The notes under the pieces are model-generated. The model made no database searches. It saw only the letters and a program-made list of their open reading frames with translations, and was not told the DNA's origin. From positions 1 to 35,968 of the forward strand of contig WNYE01000159.1 in NCBI GenBank assembly GCA_021396245.1: DNA of 35,968 nucleotides, given 5' to 3'. This DNA is from Sporothrix humicola. Its lineage: Eukaryota; Ascomycota; Sordariomycetes; Ophiostomatales; Ophiostomataceae. This document shows positions 12,516 to 22,707 of this stretch, one piece after another (the stretch's first letter is position 1; each line of letters opens with the position of its first letter). A program made the translations under genes and the position numbers.

Positions 12516-15500
12516 ATGTTCCTGCCTTCTCAGGCACAGGCCTCCGTTTTGGACGCACCGTGTCAAATCACTGTCGAATTCACGGATTATGCCAGCTACC
12601 AACACCACCAACTACGACAACAACAGTACAGAGAAGAGCTCGAACGGCAACAGTTACATCAAGAGCAGCAGCAGAGACACCAACAACAGGAACAATACCA
12701 CGGGCAACTCCTACAGCAAGAGCAGCAACACCATTACCAACACTCATTTCCCCAACAGCCACCCTCTTATCCGCCTCAGTTTCAGCAACTTCCACAGCAG
12801 CTTCCGGCCGATCAACGATTATTAGTCTACCAACAGCAGCAGCAGCGACAGCAACCGCAAAGGCAGCACCTTCCCCATGGACAAACACCCTCGATTAGCA
12901 TCGATAAACTAGGAAACCCTGCCGCCAATTATGGAAGGGGCGAGGGGACGCCCACAGCGTTGATCGATATCGCCAACTCCGGCAACAGCAGCGATCCGGC
13001 CGCCCTGTCCATTTCTTCCGCTCCTTCCGTCCCGAGTGGCCCAGCCTATGCACAAGGAGCAACATTCGTTCACCACGGCCCCTCTGGAAATAATTTATCG
13101 GCAGCAGCGACAACAGGACCGCCTGCCAATGTCACCATAGTGAAGCAGGAGGAGCACCAGCGACACCACATGCCGCAGGAACTCCAACACTTCTCTACGG
13201 CAGGAGCTCCTCCTGTTCCTTCCCCTTCTCCCTCTCCGTCTAACAATGCGGCCAACGCACCACGGGCCCCTGTGACCCCGCCAGCAGTAGCATTAGCGTC
13301 CACGCCATCAGCGCCTTTGACAGCAGCAACAGCAGCCGTCCCCATCATAGCGCCCGCCGCCGTCGCCGCTCCCACCTACCCTGCTAGTTCTGCTGGTAGT
13401 CAGCGCATTAACTCGGCTGCCCCCACTTTTCTGCCGCCCGCTCCTCCCCCTCCTTCTTCAGCCAACAACAACGCTCCTGCCGCCGTTGGCACTGTTTCTG
13501 TTGTTGCTGCCTCTGCTGCCACCTCTACAACTGGTGCTGTCCCCTCCACACTTTCGTCATCACCAGTTGCTCGACAGCTTCACCTCCGCCGCCAACACCA
13601 TCCAAACCACAACCACCTTGTTCCTCACCACGGACATCCGGCGGCTCACCATCACAATCACCATCAGCATCTACAACAGCAGATTCAGCGTCGCCGTCTT
13701 TTCAAAGCACAGTCGCTTCCTGGCCACCCCACCGCCTACGCAAATAATACGAACAACTCCGTGCCGCTCCATCCTCTCCATCCGCAATACACACTCCAAC
13801 AACAGCAGCAGCAACTAGGCCGGGCCGGGTACGCCTCGCATCCACTTGCTCCGATGGCCGAAAACCCGCAGGCAACGGCCGGCGGCGACCAGGCCGCCAT
13901 TGATGCCGAGATCGCCGCACAGGAGGCCGCTGCCAGAGACTACCTACCCGACATGACTGTGAGCTTTCCTTTCCATATGATTTGAGACCTCTCAACCCTC
14001 GATTTCTTTTGGTTGCATTTCTAACCAACATTGCAGGGCCCCGGCATCAACGAAATCCGCTCGACAGAGGACATCAAGGACCAGTATGCCAGTGCCGACC
14101 ATATTTTCGTGCAAAAGACAGTGGTACGTGGACAACAGAGACGCATGCACCCTAAATCTAGAGCTGTCTCTACCTCCGCCTCACCCTCATCATCTACTTT
14201 TTCGTCACAAGATAAGGGGCTTTAAATTCGAAACGGACTCTCATCTAACAGCAATCTTTTTAGAATCTGCCTCGGGCATACCCTCTCTATCGCGCTGTTC
14301 GTGGTGACGGCAATTGTGGTTGGCGAGGTAAGGCACTTTATCCTTCCATCATTCATTTCCATCACTCACTCCCCCGCATGCACCTTGGTCTTTTTTTTCC
14401 CTCTTCTACTTTGCTCCACGACCACGTCTTATCGTCTACGCACTCTGCATGCTCTGGCCCAATGCCTCCGCATCTTCTCACGCAATCCTGCCTCTCACTT
14501 TTTGCGTTCCGTTGCTTTTCTGTTCCCATTCTGCCCTCCCGCCCATGCATGACCCCGCAGCCCAGCTGCCACCTGCCACTCTCCCCGTTGTTGGTTGTCA
14601 CGCCTGCAATATGTGGGCCTCTCTTCTCCATGCTAGTTTTCAGTTTTTGTATTTCACTTTCACCCTACCTGCCCGGCTGTCTGGATGGCTACATGCAGGC
14701 CTCCTTGGATGTTGACACCATCAAAGGCCAGTGCGTGCCCAGAGACGAACATGGAGTTTGGGGGCCAAATTGGACAACGCTCGCCCCCTTCAATCCTTCA
14801 TTACCCTATCTCATATCCTACGTGCTCAAGTTGAGCATATTCCATCCGGCAACAGCGGCAAAAATCTCACCAGGAGAGGATACTATCGCCATGCGCAGGA
14901 TCACAAGAAAAGAGGGAAGAAGTGAGGCCAAGTGGACTTTTTCGACTTTCCACTTGCTTGGCTCTTGGCACAGTGCATTACGGCGATATCACTACAACTT
15001 CGTTTGTTTGGAAGTATGGTACTGACAGGATCACAGCAATTGGTTTCTGCTACTTTGAGGCCTTGATTTACAATGAGAACACACAGCTCATCATCGACGA
15101 GAAGAAGCGACTGCTCGAACTCAACGACTACATTCGCGATGTTGGAGGTTACGACCCATACGTCTATGAAGACATGGTTGAGGAGACTGATATCCTCTTC
15201 GATGCCATTCTGAAGGCGCTCCCAGACACCGAAAAGGCGATACAGGTCTTAACAGACGCATTCAATGATGACGGTTCGGGCAATTCCATTATATACCACC
15301 TTCGTCTACTGACGGCATCGTACCTGAAGGGAAATGTGGGAGTGTACGAGGGATTCATTGCCCACGACGGCGGCGTTATTGGCTACTGCCAGGAGTGGAT
15401 CGAGCGGCCCAACTGCGAAATCGACCACTTGCGTGTCGAGGTCTTGGCCAGCATCTTGTTGAAGCCCAGCGACATCGTTTTGGAGATTGCCTACCTTGAT

Positions 15501-16976
15501 CGCAGCAACGGCAGCACTGTCACGGTATACAAGTTCCCCGACACAAACATTGGCCGAGCCGAAGACACAATCTCAATGCGCATGTCGTTGTTGTTCCGCC
15601 CAGGCCACTACGACATTTTGTATCGGCCATCACTTCCGTCCAAAGCAGTCGCCGAATCGACACTCATGCGATACCTACCAGCCGAGGCCGCTATGGCTGC
15701 CTTGATACCTGCCCCTGATCCAGCCACAAGTATTGCCACCCCAGGGCCGCCGGTTGCATCTGATCCATCCAACCAGCTCCTTGCGCAGTATCTGCCGCCG
15801 GACAATCTGGCTGCCGAGATTGTCACACAGACGTACCCTGTGCCGCCGAGGTACTACGAGCGGGTTCTCCAACCTGGAACGCCATCGATTCGTGAAGATA
15901 CGCCCGACCTGACTCCTGGCTCGTCATCACATTCGCCTGGCACATTGCCCGTGAAGGAAGAACCTATCACCCCGGCTTTGTCGTCTCCTGCCCCTCCCAA
16001 CACGATCCCACACACGACAGCATTACGCCGTGGGTCTGGTGCCATCCATGCTGACACGTCATCACTGACCACACCGACCGCGCCGACAGCTGGGAGTGCA
16101 AACGCACCCGATCAAGCGACGGCACAAGCACCCACGACGACGGGCCGGTCACCAAGTGACCTTGAAATCCACCATGTGGCACCAATTTCGTACGGGAGCG
16201 CAGCTCAAAGTGCAGGCAACTTTGTCAATTATCAAGGTGCGGACTTCCAGGTCCTGTCTCGGCTCCCCGGCATGTTCAATCGATTCCATACGCAACCGAC
16301 ATCGTCACCCTTTGGGATCAGCCAAGGGTCAACTTGGAATGCTGCTCCCGGGCTATCACAGCCCGGCTTTGCAAAGGGGGTGTCGACCTTCCCCGTCTCC
16401 CCGGCAATGACATCTGCACCTCTGACAAGCGGATTGCCTGATCTTTCAAAATCGGTGCCTAATGTCCCTGTCATGCCTGCCTCACCTGCAACGTCGGCGA
16501 TCGTTCCCGGAACGCCCATGTCCGCCATATCTGCAGGAAGCCACATGGACCGCCTGTCAGACACGTATTCGGAACCGACATTTAGTGCAGCAGGGACGCC
16601 CGTGCCTCTAATGGATGCCCCCACGCCAGTCCCATCGACGCCGATGCCGTATGGAGCTCCGGTTGGTGGGGATATGGGTGGTGGAGGCGGCGGAACTGCT
16701 GCCAGCACAGGAAGGGCAGGAGGCACCGGCGGCATGTTTTTGCCCGAGCCAAAGTCGACACCGGTGCGCTTTACAAAGTGGCATTTTAACCGCCTACCAC
16801 ACGATGCTACGGACCCGAACTCGAGCCTCTTCCGCAACTCACGCGTGAGCACGGCACACTTTGACAACCCGGACTTCCAACCACAGGAATATGACCCGTC
16901 CGGCGGAGGCGGCGAAGCACCCAGCCGAAACAGACGGAAGAGCAGTGTCCTCCGCGAGGACAACGACAAAAAGTAA
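12516..16976 (+). CDS. Otubain-like ubiquitin thioesterase (peptidase C65, OTU fold) with very long low-complexity arms
   Basis: Exons are 12516-13958, 14037-14123, 14264-14327 and 15037-16976, giving 1,177 residues; introns are 78, 140 and 709 nt. The catalytic core spans about residues 485-730. It holds the GDGNCGWRAIGF block with nucleophile Cys528 (Asp525 three residues before) and the RPGHYDILY block with His722 and Asp724, as in human OTUB1. The family removes ubiquitin from proteins, with K48-linkage preference known for OTUB1; substrate preference here is unknown. Before the core lie about 480 residues rich in Gln, His, Ala and Pro (Gln-rich about 30-120). After it come about 380 Pro/Ser/Thr-rich residues, then a more ordered end (about 1112-1150) containing STAHFDNPDFQPQEY. 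Family members elsewhere are usually about 270-300 residues. The start is set at 12516 because upstream in-frame sequence is CT-rich leader; A at -3 is favourable. Intron 1 has a CTAAC branch site at 14021. Intron 2 could alternatively begin at 14121, removing one Val. Confidence 0.95.
12606..12865 (+). repeat. CAR-rich trinucleotide region encoding the Gln-rich segment
   Basis: This part of the otubain gene's first exon is dense in CAA and CAG codons mixed with CAC/CAT, GAG and CGA. The product is a Gln/His/Arg/Glu-rich segment in which runs such as QQQQQRQQ are broken by charged residues. Mixed CAA/CAG usage means it is not a pure trinucleotide repeat, so slippage should be moderate. Such segments are usually disordered or coiled-coil-prone and often vary between strains. 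Confidence 0.7.
14328..15036 (+). other. 709-nt intron of the otubain gene, in the codon after GDGNCGWR
   Basis: The donor GTAAGG at 14328 and an acceptor CAG ending at 15036 (branch CTGAC at 15022) restore the expected GDGNCGWR-AIGF junction in phase 1, so the outer boundaries are well supported. At 709 nt it is far longer than typical fungal introns and the other introns in this window. It has no stop in the frame entering from exon 3 until TGA at 15023-15025, and its length is not a multiple of three. Retention would therefore add about 232 residues and end the protein before exon 4, losing His722. A nested twin intron or an embedded non-coding RNA is also possible. Confidence 0.8.
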
Positions 16977-18120
16977 TTAATAGAGTGGTGTACACAGTGC
17001 ACGGGGCTTAATGACGATGAGAAAATGGATGGACGGGGACCAGTGGGGGAGGATAAGAAGACACGAAGATTGGAATGATACACGGCCGGCCAAAATATGG
17101 GTTTCATGCATTTCACAACCATTGACGTCACAAACAACACACAACATTACGCATTTACGCATTTCACGAGGAGAGGACTTTTGCTTTTGATCTTAATATT
17201 TTATAACGTGGTTTCCTGCGGGTTTTCGGGTTTTTTTTTTTTTTTTGTTTCACCGTTTGCATTTGGCATGTCATCGTTTGACAGAGGGACGAAAGACTGC
17301 AGAACAAAGCAAGACTACGAGAGCCTGCCCAAGACTGGAGGGTTTGCTCCCTGCTTAATCCCATTTCATGATACACCCATTTAGTTTAGTAATTCGTTTT
17401 ATCATAATACCAAGGTTGCCACTATTTCTAGATCCAAACACCTGCACCCTACCTTCTTCGTTGTTTGCGAGAATGTCTTGGACTATATCACAAAGTCTTT
17501 TGTTTCTTTGACACATCCCCAAGAACTCATACCATGGTGGTCTTCTGTGACAAGGAGATGTGATTCAATGAGATGCGGATGAGCCAAAGTATTATGTTTT
17601 TAGCCGTGGCCCTTTGCTTCCCCTGGCCACGCTAGTATTTAGCTTGCCGATCCAACCGTTTGGTGAACTTATCAAGGTCTACGACAGCTCCCCAACTGGT
17701 TCACGATGCATCCCCGACTTGCTCTCATCAGGATGTATTCACCGAAATATACCGGCCTGGCCCCTCCCGCATCGATATCCTCGTATTCGCGTCAACACAA
17801 TTCCTTCACCGCACCCCCGCATTGCCCAAAATGACTCCGTGGTACCACCAAAAAATGCAGCATCAATTGAAGAGATTGTGACTGTAGCTGCGACGCCGGC
17901 TTTCTAGTGAAGAGCCCGCTGGTCAAACTAGTCTCGAAGAGGGACAATGTGAAGGCCGTCCAGCTTATCGTCACCCATGTTCTGACAAACCTCACCTGAC
18001 CAGAGCTGCCCTGTTTCTAGTTCCCCTCTTGGTGGCTCCTTCCCCATCCCCGTCCTCTCACCGTCTGCCCCAGGTCGCTCTTGCCCTGTTCGCAAACGGC
18101 AACAGCCTGAGCAAACGAAG
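16977..18120. other. Intergenic region between the otubain gene and the small Tyr/Ser-rich gene
   Basis: This holds the otubain 3' flank and the upstream region of the next gene. A T-rich run lies at about 17230-17246. The open frame at 17614-17907 has no recognisable product and I treat it as chance. No canonical AATAAA lies close downstream of the otubain stop, which is not unusual in fungi. Confidence 0.5.
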
Positions 18121-18317
18121 AGAAAGCCCCGCCCCCTTGGTACATAAATCTACTTTCCCCCTCTGTCAATCTCTTGTCTTCTTCTCCTCTCCTTTTCCCC
18201 CCCTCTCCTTTTTTCTTCTTTCTCTGTCATCTCGTCTTCATTAGCTACATCACCGTCAATCAACCATCACCAATCCTTTCTCTTTCACACACGCAATCAC
18301 CCACTACGACCGTCACC
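18121..18317 (+). promoter_or_regulatory. Probable core promoter and leader of the small Tyr/Ser-rich gene
   Basis: A GC-box-like and stress-element-like stretch (GCCCCGCCCCCTTGG, 18127-18141) is followed by a TATA-like TACATAAAT at about 18141-18149. A long CT-rich tract (about 18155-18240) comes next, then the coding start in good context (CACCATGG). C-rich box, TATA-like site and CT tract in this order are typical of strongly expressed fungal genes. CCCCT is the core of the Msn2/4-type stress element in yeasts, but its role here is inference. Confidence 0.45.
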
Positions 18318-18726
18318 ATGGGCAAGGACTACTCCTACAACAGCTCCGGCACCAACAGCCAGGTATGGCACGAGCCCTTTCAGCCCATTTTGTAACCATC
18401 TCGTTTCGTGTTTGGCGTCTAACAGTCCAGGGCAACCACTACTGCAGCCGCGACTACGGCAACGGCTCTAACTCGTACCACTACTCCAACACGTATGTAT
18501 CATGCCCTCGCGGTGCTTCGATTAGCCTTTGTATTTCTAAAATGCGGCTACTAACACTCCCAGTGATGGATCGTACTACTACCAGAACTCGAACAGCAGC
18601 ACGTACTACAACAACGGCAATGGCGGGTCGACCTACACGGCCCCCAGCGGCCAATCGTACTCGTCGGGCTACGGCAACAGCGGTAGCAGCAGCGGCAACT
18701 CTGGCAGCTCTGGCAGCCGCAAGTAG
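18318..18726 (+). CDS. Small Ser/Tyr/Asn/Gly-rich protein, three exons
   Basis: Exons 18318-18362, 18431-18492 and 18564-18726 give an 89-residue protein. Introns are 68 and 71 nt with GTATGG/GTATGT donors, and the second has a textbook CTACTAAC branch site at about 18549. The product begins MGKDYSYNSSGTNSQ and continues GNHYCSRDYGNGSNSYHYSN, then a DGSYYYQNSN block and a Gly/Ser tail ending SRK. Reading is consistent only if intron 1 ends at 18430; the alternative acceptor at 18425 shifts the frame to a Thr/Ala-rich string and loses the Tyr/Asn pattern. There is no signal peptide and one cysteine. It resembles, from memory, small uncharacterised proteins of filamentous ascomycetes with NHYCSRDYG and YHYSN-DGSYYY motifs; no function is known to me. 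Composition suggests an intrinsically disordered, possibly self-associating protein (inference). Confidence 0.82.
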
Positions 18727-20406
18727 ATGCTGTCAAGATAGGCAGTGCAGTGGACCGCTGTTTGTCTTTTGGTTGCTTGATCACTTGACATTCACTTGAC
18801 ACTCACTTGCCAGCCCATGAGCCGACATGGCAGTAACGGGAGCATGAAAATGAATTGACACGAGCAAATCGACCAAATGAGGATCGAGAAAGCATTGATA
18901 ACAACAACCACTGCTCAAGATAGTGATGGAATAGCATCATTGAAAGCACTAGCAATTTGCTGCTTTCGCACTTTTTTTGTCTTTGAACCAGTTAGAGCTG
19001 AATCCGTAACAATGCGGCCACTTCGTAGACGAACACAATACGTAAACAACACAGACGCGAAAAGAATACTATTAAGAGAACAATCACATCTCTGTTAGAG
19101 TAGCGAATATGGCTTATTCGAATAAGCGGAAAATGATGCATTTAAACAACCAAGACACTGTGCTCCTGTTCAAAGCAGGCTTTCCTAATTGGGACTTACA
19201 GTGACAGAATAGTGGTGCTGGGCCGCCACTACAGCGGCCAGGCGGCTAATCCTGCGACGCCGTCGCCACCTTCCACCAGACGAATGTCAACACGGCGGCT
19301 AACTGGTCGCTAAACATCTCTTTGCCCCTTTCCCAGGACTGTCGCTCGTTTTTCACTTCAAATTATTTTGTGCAACCCGCCCAGCGTCGCATATCAAGGG
19401 GTCTGCCGGCCGTGCTCCAAGGAGACCTGACATGACGGAAATAGACAAGATGCAGAAAAAGCAGAAAAAGAAGGAGGCAACAACCCCCGGCCCGCTTTAG
19501 CAAGGGCGGCCCGCAGTCTCTCCCTTTTGAGTTGTTTTCTCTCTTTTCTTTCTTCCTGTTTTCTACTCCCTACCGCCTTCTTTCTTCTCTTTGATGCACA
19601 TCCCCTCGTTTGCCAATCTGAAATGGCGGGCCCCTCTTCTTGCGGCCATGAAACAAAGACGTCTCTCATGGTGGTGGCCGTTTCTAGTCTCTTTTCTGCT
19701 TTCTGTTTTGCGACCCCTTGCTTTGCACACTTTCTTCTCTTTTGCTCTTTTTCATTCTCCTACTTTTGCACCACCTTCTTTTCTGCTACCAACATAGGCC
19801 TTCTTTCCCCTTTGGCCTCCGTCTCCGTGGCCCATCGATTTCGAAACTTGCCCACTAAAGCGAATGTATTGGACGAGGAGCTCTCCTTTTCAGATGAACA
19901 TGATGAGATCGAGGAAAGAAAATGGAGCGAAGACAAGATCAGAACACATCGCGCCACAAATGAATACACCAGCCAGTCCGACTTGCGCGCTTCTTTCCAT
20001 CTTCTTCCCACCGTACACTGCCTCGCACCTCTCTTTCTTCTACTTGTGTATATTTTTGGATGTGATATGGCCGCAGGGAGATGGCCTTCTTTGTGTGTGA
20101 CCTGGCATGTGCAGAAAGGAAAAGGGAGAGACGGTCGAAAGAAAGACAAAGGATACGGCGATGCACGATGGTCTGCGTTTCAAGTAACCCGGGCTGGCGT
20201 GTAAGTCAGGTCGAGGGTCTGTAATACATAAGAAAGACCGTACTACCCCGGGCACTTTCTTTTTAATTTGCAAAGTTGTTTCCTTTCTTTCATCAAGCAA
20301 ACATTTCAGAAGCTTGTGTGCCAGGAGCATCACGAGTCATCTGGTGTTCACCAATATATTTTCTGATTGCTTTGCTCTCGTTTTATTATCCCTTCCATAC
20401 ATCATC
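18727..20406. other. Intergenic region upstream of the Ser/Arg-rich gene
   Basis: No supportable gene. A 225-codon frame at 19527-20204 is the longest, but its first part is CT-rich and encodes a Phe/Leu/Ser/Cys mixture, and the opposite strand is also largely open (19760-20149). The last 200 bases are moderately CT- and T-rich and probably include the 5' leader of the gene starting at 20407. Confidence 0.45.
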
Positions 20407-22707
20407 ATGCCTTGGTGGACTTCCAGCCGGTACGGCAACGATAACTGGCCGTCGCACATGGAGCGCCGCCGTGATGGATCAACAACAATCAAGGCCAAAA
20501 GGCCTGTCACATATATCCATGTCATCGAAGAGGATATCGTCACCGACCGTCGACTACGACTTAAAGGCCGCAGCAGTGCCGCCAGCAGCTACAGCGGTAA
20601 CCGAGAAAGCTACTGTGACTCTGTCTCATGGGCCCCATCGTCCTCGGGATCGACGTTCTCGTCCAACACGTCCACTTCATCTCGTGGGCTATCGCCCAGA
20701 CTCTACAGATTGCCTGTTCCATCACCACCAGTTCCGCCACCTCTGCCAGCCCCGGCTGCCACTGTGACTGTGGACTTTCCTGCCAACGATGGGTGCCACA
20801 TTGATGACAGCTATGTCGGCGGCAGTGACACCGAGAGCGACATCCGTAGCCACACTAGTGGCACACCCAGCAACAGTTCTGGCAGTTCTGGTAGCTCCAG
20901 TGGCAGCAGCAGCAGCAGTGGAAGTCGTCGCAGCAGCCGAGGCAGCACATTCGAGAGCACATTGCCATTTCGCCCCAGAAACCCATCGCCTACTTCATCG
21001 ACGGCCTCGACGGTATCGGCTCGCTCCCTTGCTGCAGCCTTCTCGCCGAGATTCCGGTCGAACATGTCTTCGGTCTCATCTTCGTCATCCTCGTCTCTGC
21101 CGCACCCAAGAGATCCTTCACCGCCACCAAGCCCTGTGTTTCCTCGGCCGCCGGCATCTCCAGTCGGTTCATCTTCTGATAACTCGACAACCAATACGTC
21201 TGCTAGCCGTGCATCCTCCAAGGCGGCCGTCACGGTCGATGTCGTCACCTGTGAGCCTTCAGCCAGTGTCATGGACAGTGGATACAGTGTCTCCAATGTC
21301 GACGATGACGTGAGCAGCCAAACGTACAGCAATTATGGTAGCACGTATAGTACGCTTGCACCTATTCAAACTGCTGGACAGCCCATTGCCCTTCGCCGTT
21401 CATGGTCTCGCCAACAACCACCACCTGTCCTCCACCCCATTCAGACGGACTTTTCGTCGTCATACCAAGTCGGATACTCGCCGTATGTGCCGTATCCGGG
21501 ATATGACAACGCACTTCTAGCACCGTATTCGCCATCCAGGCACTCTAAGCGGCGAGTTCGCCGATCTGACAGAACACCTCGCTCGCCGTGGGCCGTGCTT
21601 CGCACGCCAAACATGCCAAAGGCAGTTAAGACTCCAAAGACCCCAAAGACGCCCAAAACGCCGCGCTTGGCAAGGGCTCCGCGGGCTGTTCGCATGAAGA
21701 CTCGTACGAGGGAGAAGCCGCGCATTATCCAAGTCCCGCAGACGTTGCGCACGCCACGCACACCAATTGGATACGGTGCCTCACCTATACCCCAGATCAT
21801 CACTGCCTCCTCGATCGACCGCACTCGCGGCCGTACACTGAGTCCCACGGGCAGCTATGTGCGCACCGAGAGTGGTTCTCGCGAGCGTCGGCGGTTGCAA
21901 CGTGCAGCAATGGCTGCTAGAAAAGCTGAGGTGTCGGCTGCCATCGTTGCTGCCGAGGCGGCAGAGGCAAATCTTCCTCCGCAGATTGTATCTGGGGATG
22001 CTGGCAGCATCAGCAGCCGCAGGAGCCACCATAGCCGACGAAGCCATCATAGCCATCACAGCCATCACAGCGGCTACAGTAGTCACAGCCAGCGCAGCCA
22101 CCGGCCATTGACGCCTGTACGCATCGTGGCACCACAGCCCCCTCAACTCCGCAAGCGCAAGAGTGCCCTCGGCCTGTCCCGACAACGCACCGAGCCTATT
22201 CGCTCGCCAATCATTGATGTGCACCGTCCACCGCGCACACCTCGCCGAACATCGGCCATGGCCGGCTTGAGAGACGATCCGCGTGTCGTCCGCGTTGACG
22301 ATCCAACCTGGGGAGACTACCTCAACAATGGCGAGGGTGCAGTCATGCAGACGCGGCCGAGACCAAGACGGGCAACACGGCCCACAGTTGCGTCCTCGTC
22401 TTTGCCCGGTCGAAGCGCAAGCAGGCCATCCCTCTTTGGCGGATACTATGAGTCGTCGGCTCCACGGTCAACGGCTCGTTCGATGCGCCCAGTTGACGAC
22501 ATCCTGTCGTACCTGCGGCCGCGGGATAGTGGGAGCGACCAAGACCGGTCCAGACAGCCAAGACAAAGCGTGTCACGGCGGACAGCAGCCAGTATGGCGC
22601 CGCGAATGGCGGCGGCACGGCGAGATGCCACGCGACGTAGCGAGCTCGTCTCGTCGTCGTCTTCGCATTCGCGGTCGAGGTCACGGTCAGAGTCGAGAGT
22701 GAGGTAG
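20407..22707 (+). CDS. Ser/Arg/Pro-rich, largely disordered protein of unknown function
   Basis: A single exon encoding 766 residues from the ATG at 20407 (CATCATG context). An in-frame ATG at 20314 exists, but the added segment is hydrophobic and reads like translated leader. Visible landmarks are a conserved-looking N-terminus (MPWWTSSRYG, then KRPVTYIHVIEEDIVTDRR at about 31-49), a Ser/Gly-rich stretch around 160-185, and KTP repeats at 408-420 followed by basic RTP motifs. An Ala/Arg helix-like segment ends in EANLPPQIVSG, a His/Ser/Arg segment lies at 538-566, and an RS-dipeptide tail ends RSRSRSESRVR. KTP and RTP units are potential proline-directed kinase sites, and RS dipeptides recall SR proteins, but no RNA-recognition motif is present. 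I recognise no domain. The short N-terminal motif is the best candidate for a conserved function. No introns or frame breaks were seen. Confidence 0.85.
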   Translation: MPWWTSSRYGNDNWPSHMERRRDGSTTIKAKRPVTYIHVIEEDIVTDRRLRLKGRSSAASSYSGNRESYCDSVSWAPSSSGSTFSSNTSTSSRGLSPRLYRLPVPSPPVPPPLPAPAATVTVDFPANDGCHIDDSYVGGSDTESDIRSHTSGTPSNSSGSSGSSSGSSSSSGSRRSSRGSTFESTLPFRPRNPSPTSSTASTVSARSLAAAFSPRFRSNMSSVSSSSSSSLPHPRDPSPPPSPVFPRPPASPVGSSSDNSTTNTSASRASSKAAVTVDVVTCEPSASVMDSGYSVSNVDDDVSSQTYSNYGSTYSTLAPIQTAGQPIALRRSWSRQQPPPVLHPIQTDFSSSYQVGYSPYVPYPGYDNALLAPYSPSRHSKRRVRRSDRTPRSPWAVLRTPNMPKAVKTPKTPKTPKTPRLARAPRAVRMKTRTREKPRIIQVPQTLRTPRTPIGYGASPIPQIITASSIDRTRGRTLSPTGSYVRTESGSRERRRLQRAAMAARKAEVSAAIVAAEAAEANLPPQIVSGDAGSISSRRSHHSRRSHHSHHSHHSGYSSHSQRSHRPLTPVRIVAPQPPQLRKRKSALGLSRQRTEPIRSPIIDVHRPPRTPRRTSAMAGLRDDPRVVRVDDPTWGDYLNNGEGAVMQTRPRPRRATRPTVASSSLPGRSASRPSLFGGYYESSAPRSTARSMRPVDDILSYLRPRDSGSDQDRSRQPRQSVSRRTAASMAPRMAAARRDATRRSELVSSSSSHSRSRSRSESRVR

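Noticed and set aside
14378..15025. 215-codon frame as an independent gene
   Set aside because: It lies wholly inside the 709-nt intron whose outer splice sites restore the otubain core exactly. Kept only as a retention-isoform observation.
19527..20204. 225-codon + frame upstream of the Ser/Arg-rich gene
   Set aside because: The first third is a Phe/Leu/Ser/Cys string from CT-rich DNA, there is no domain, and the antisense strand is also open over 19760-20149.
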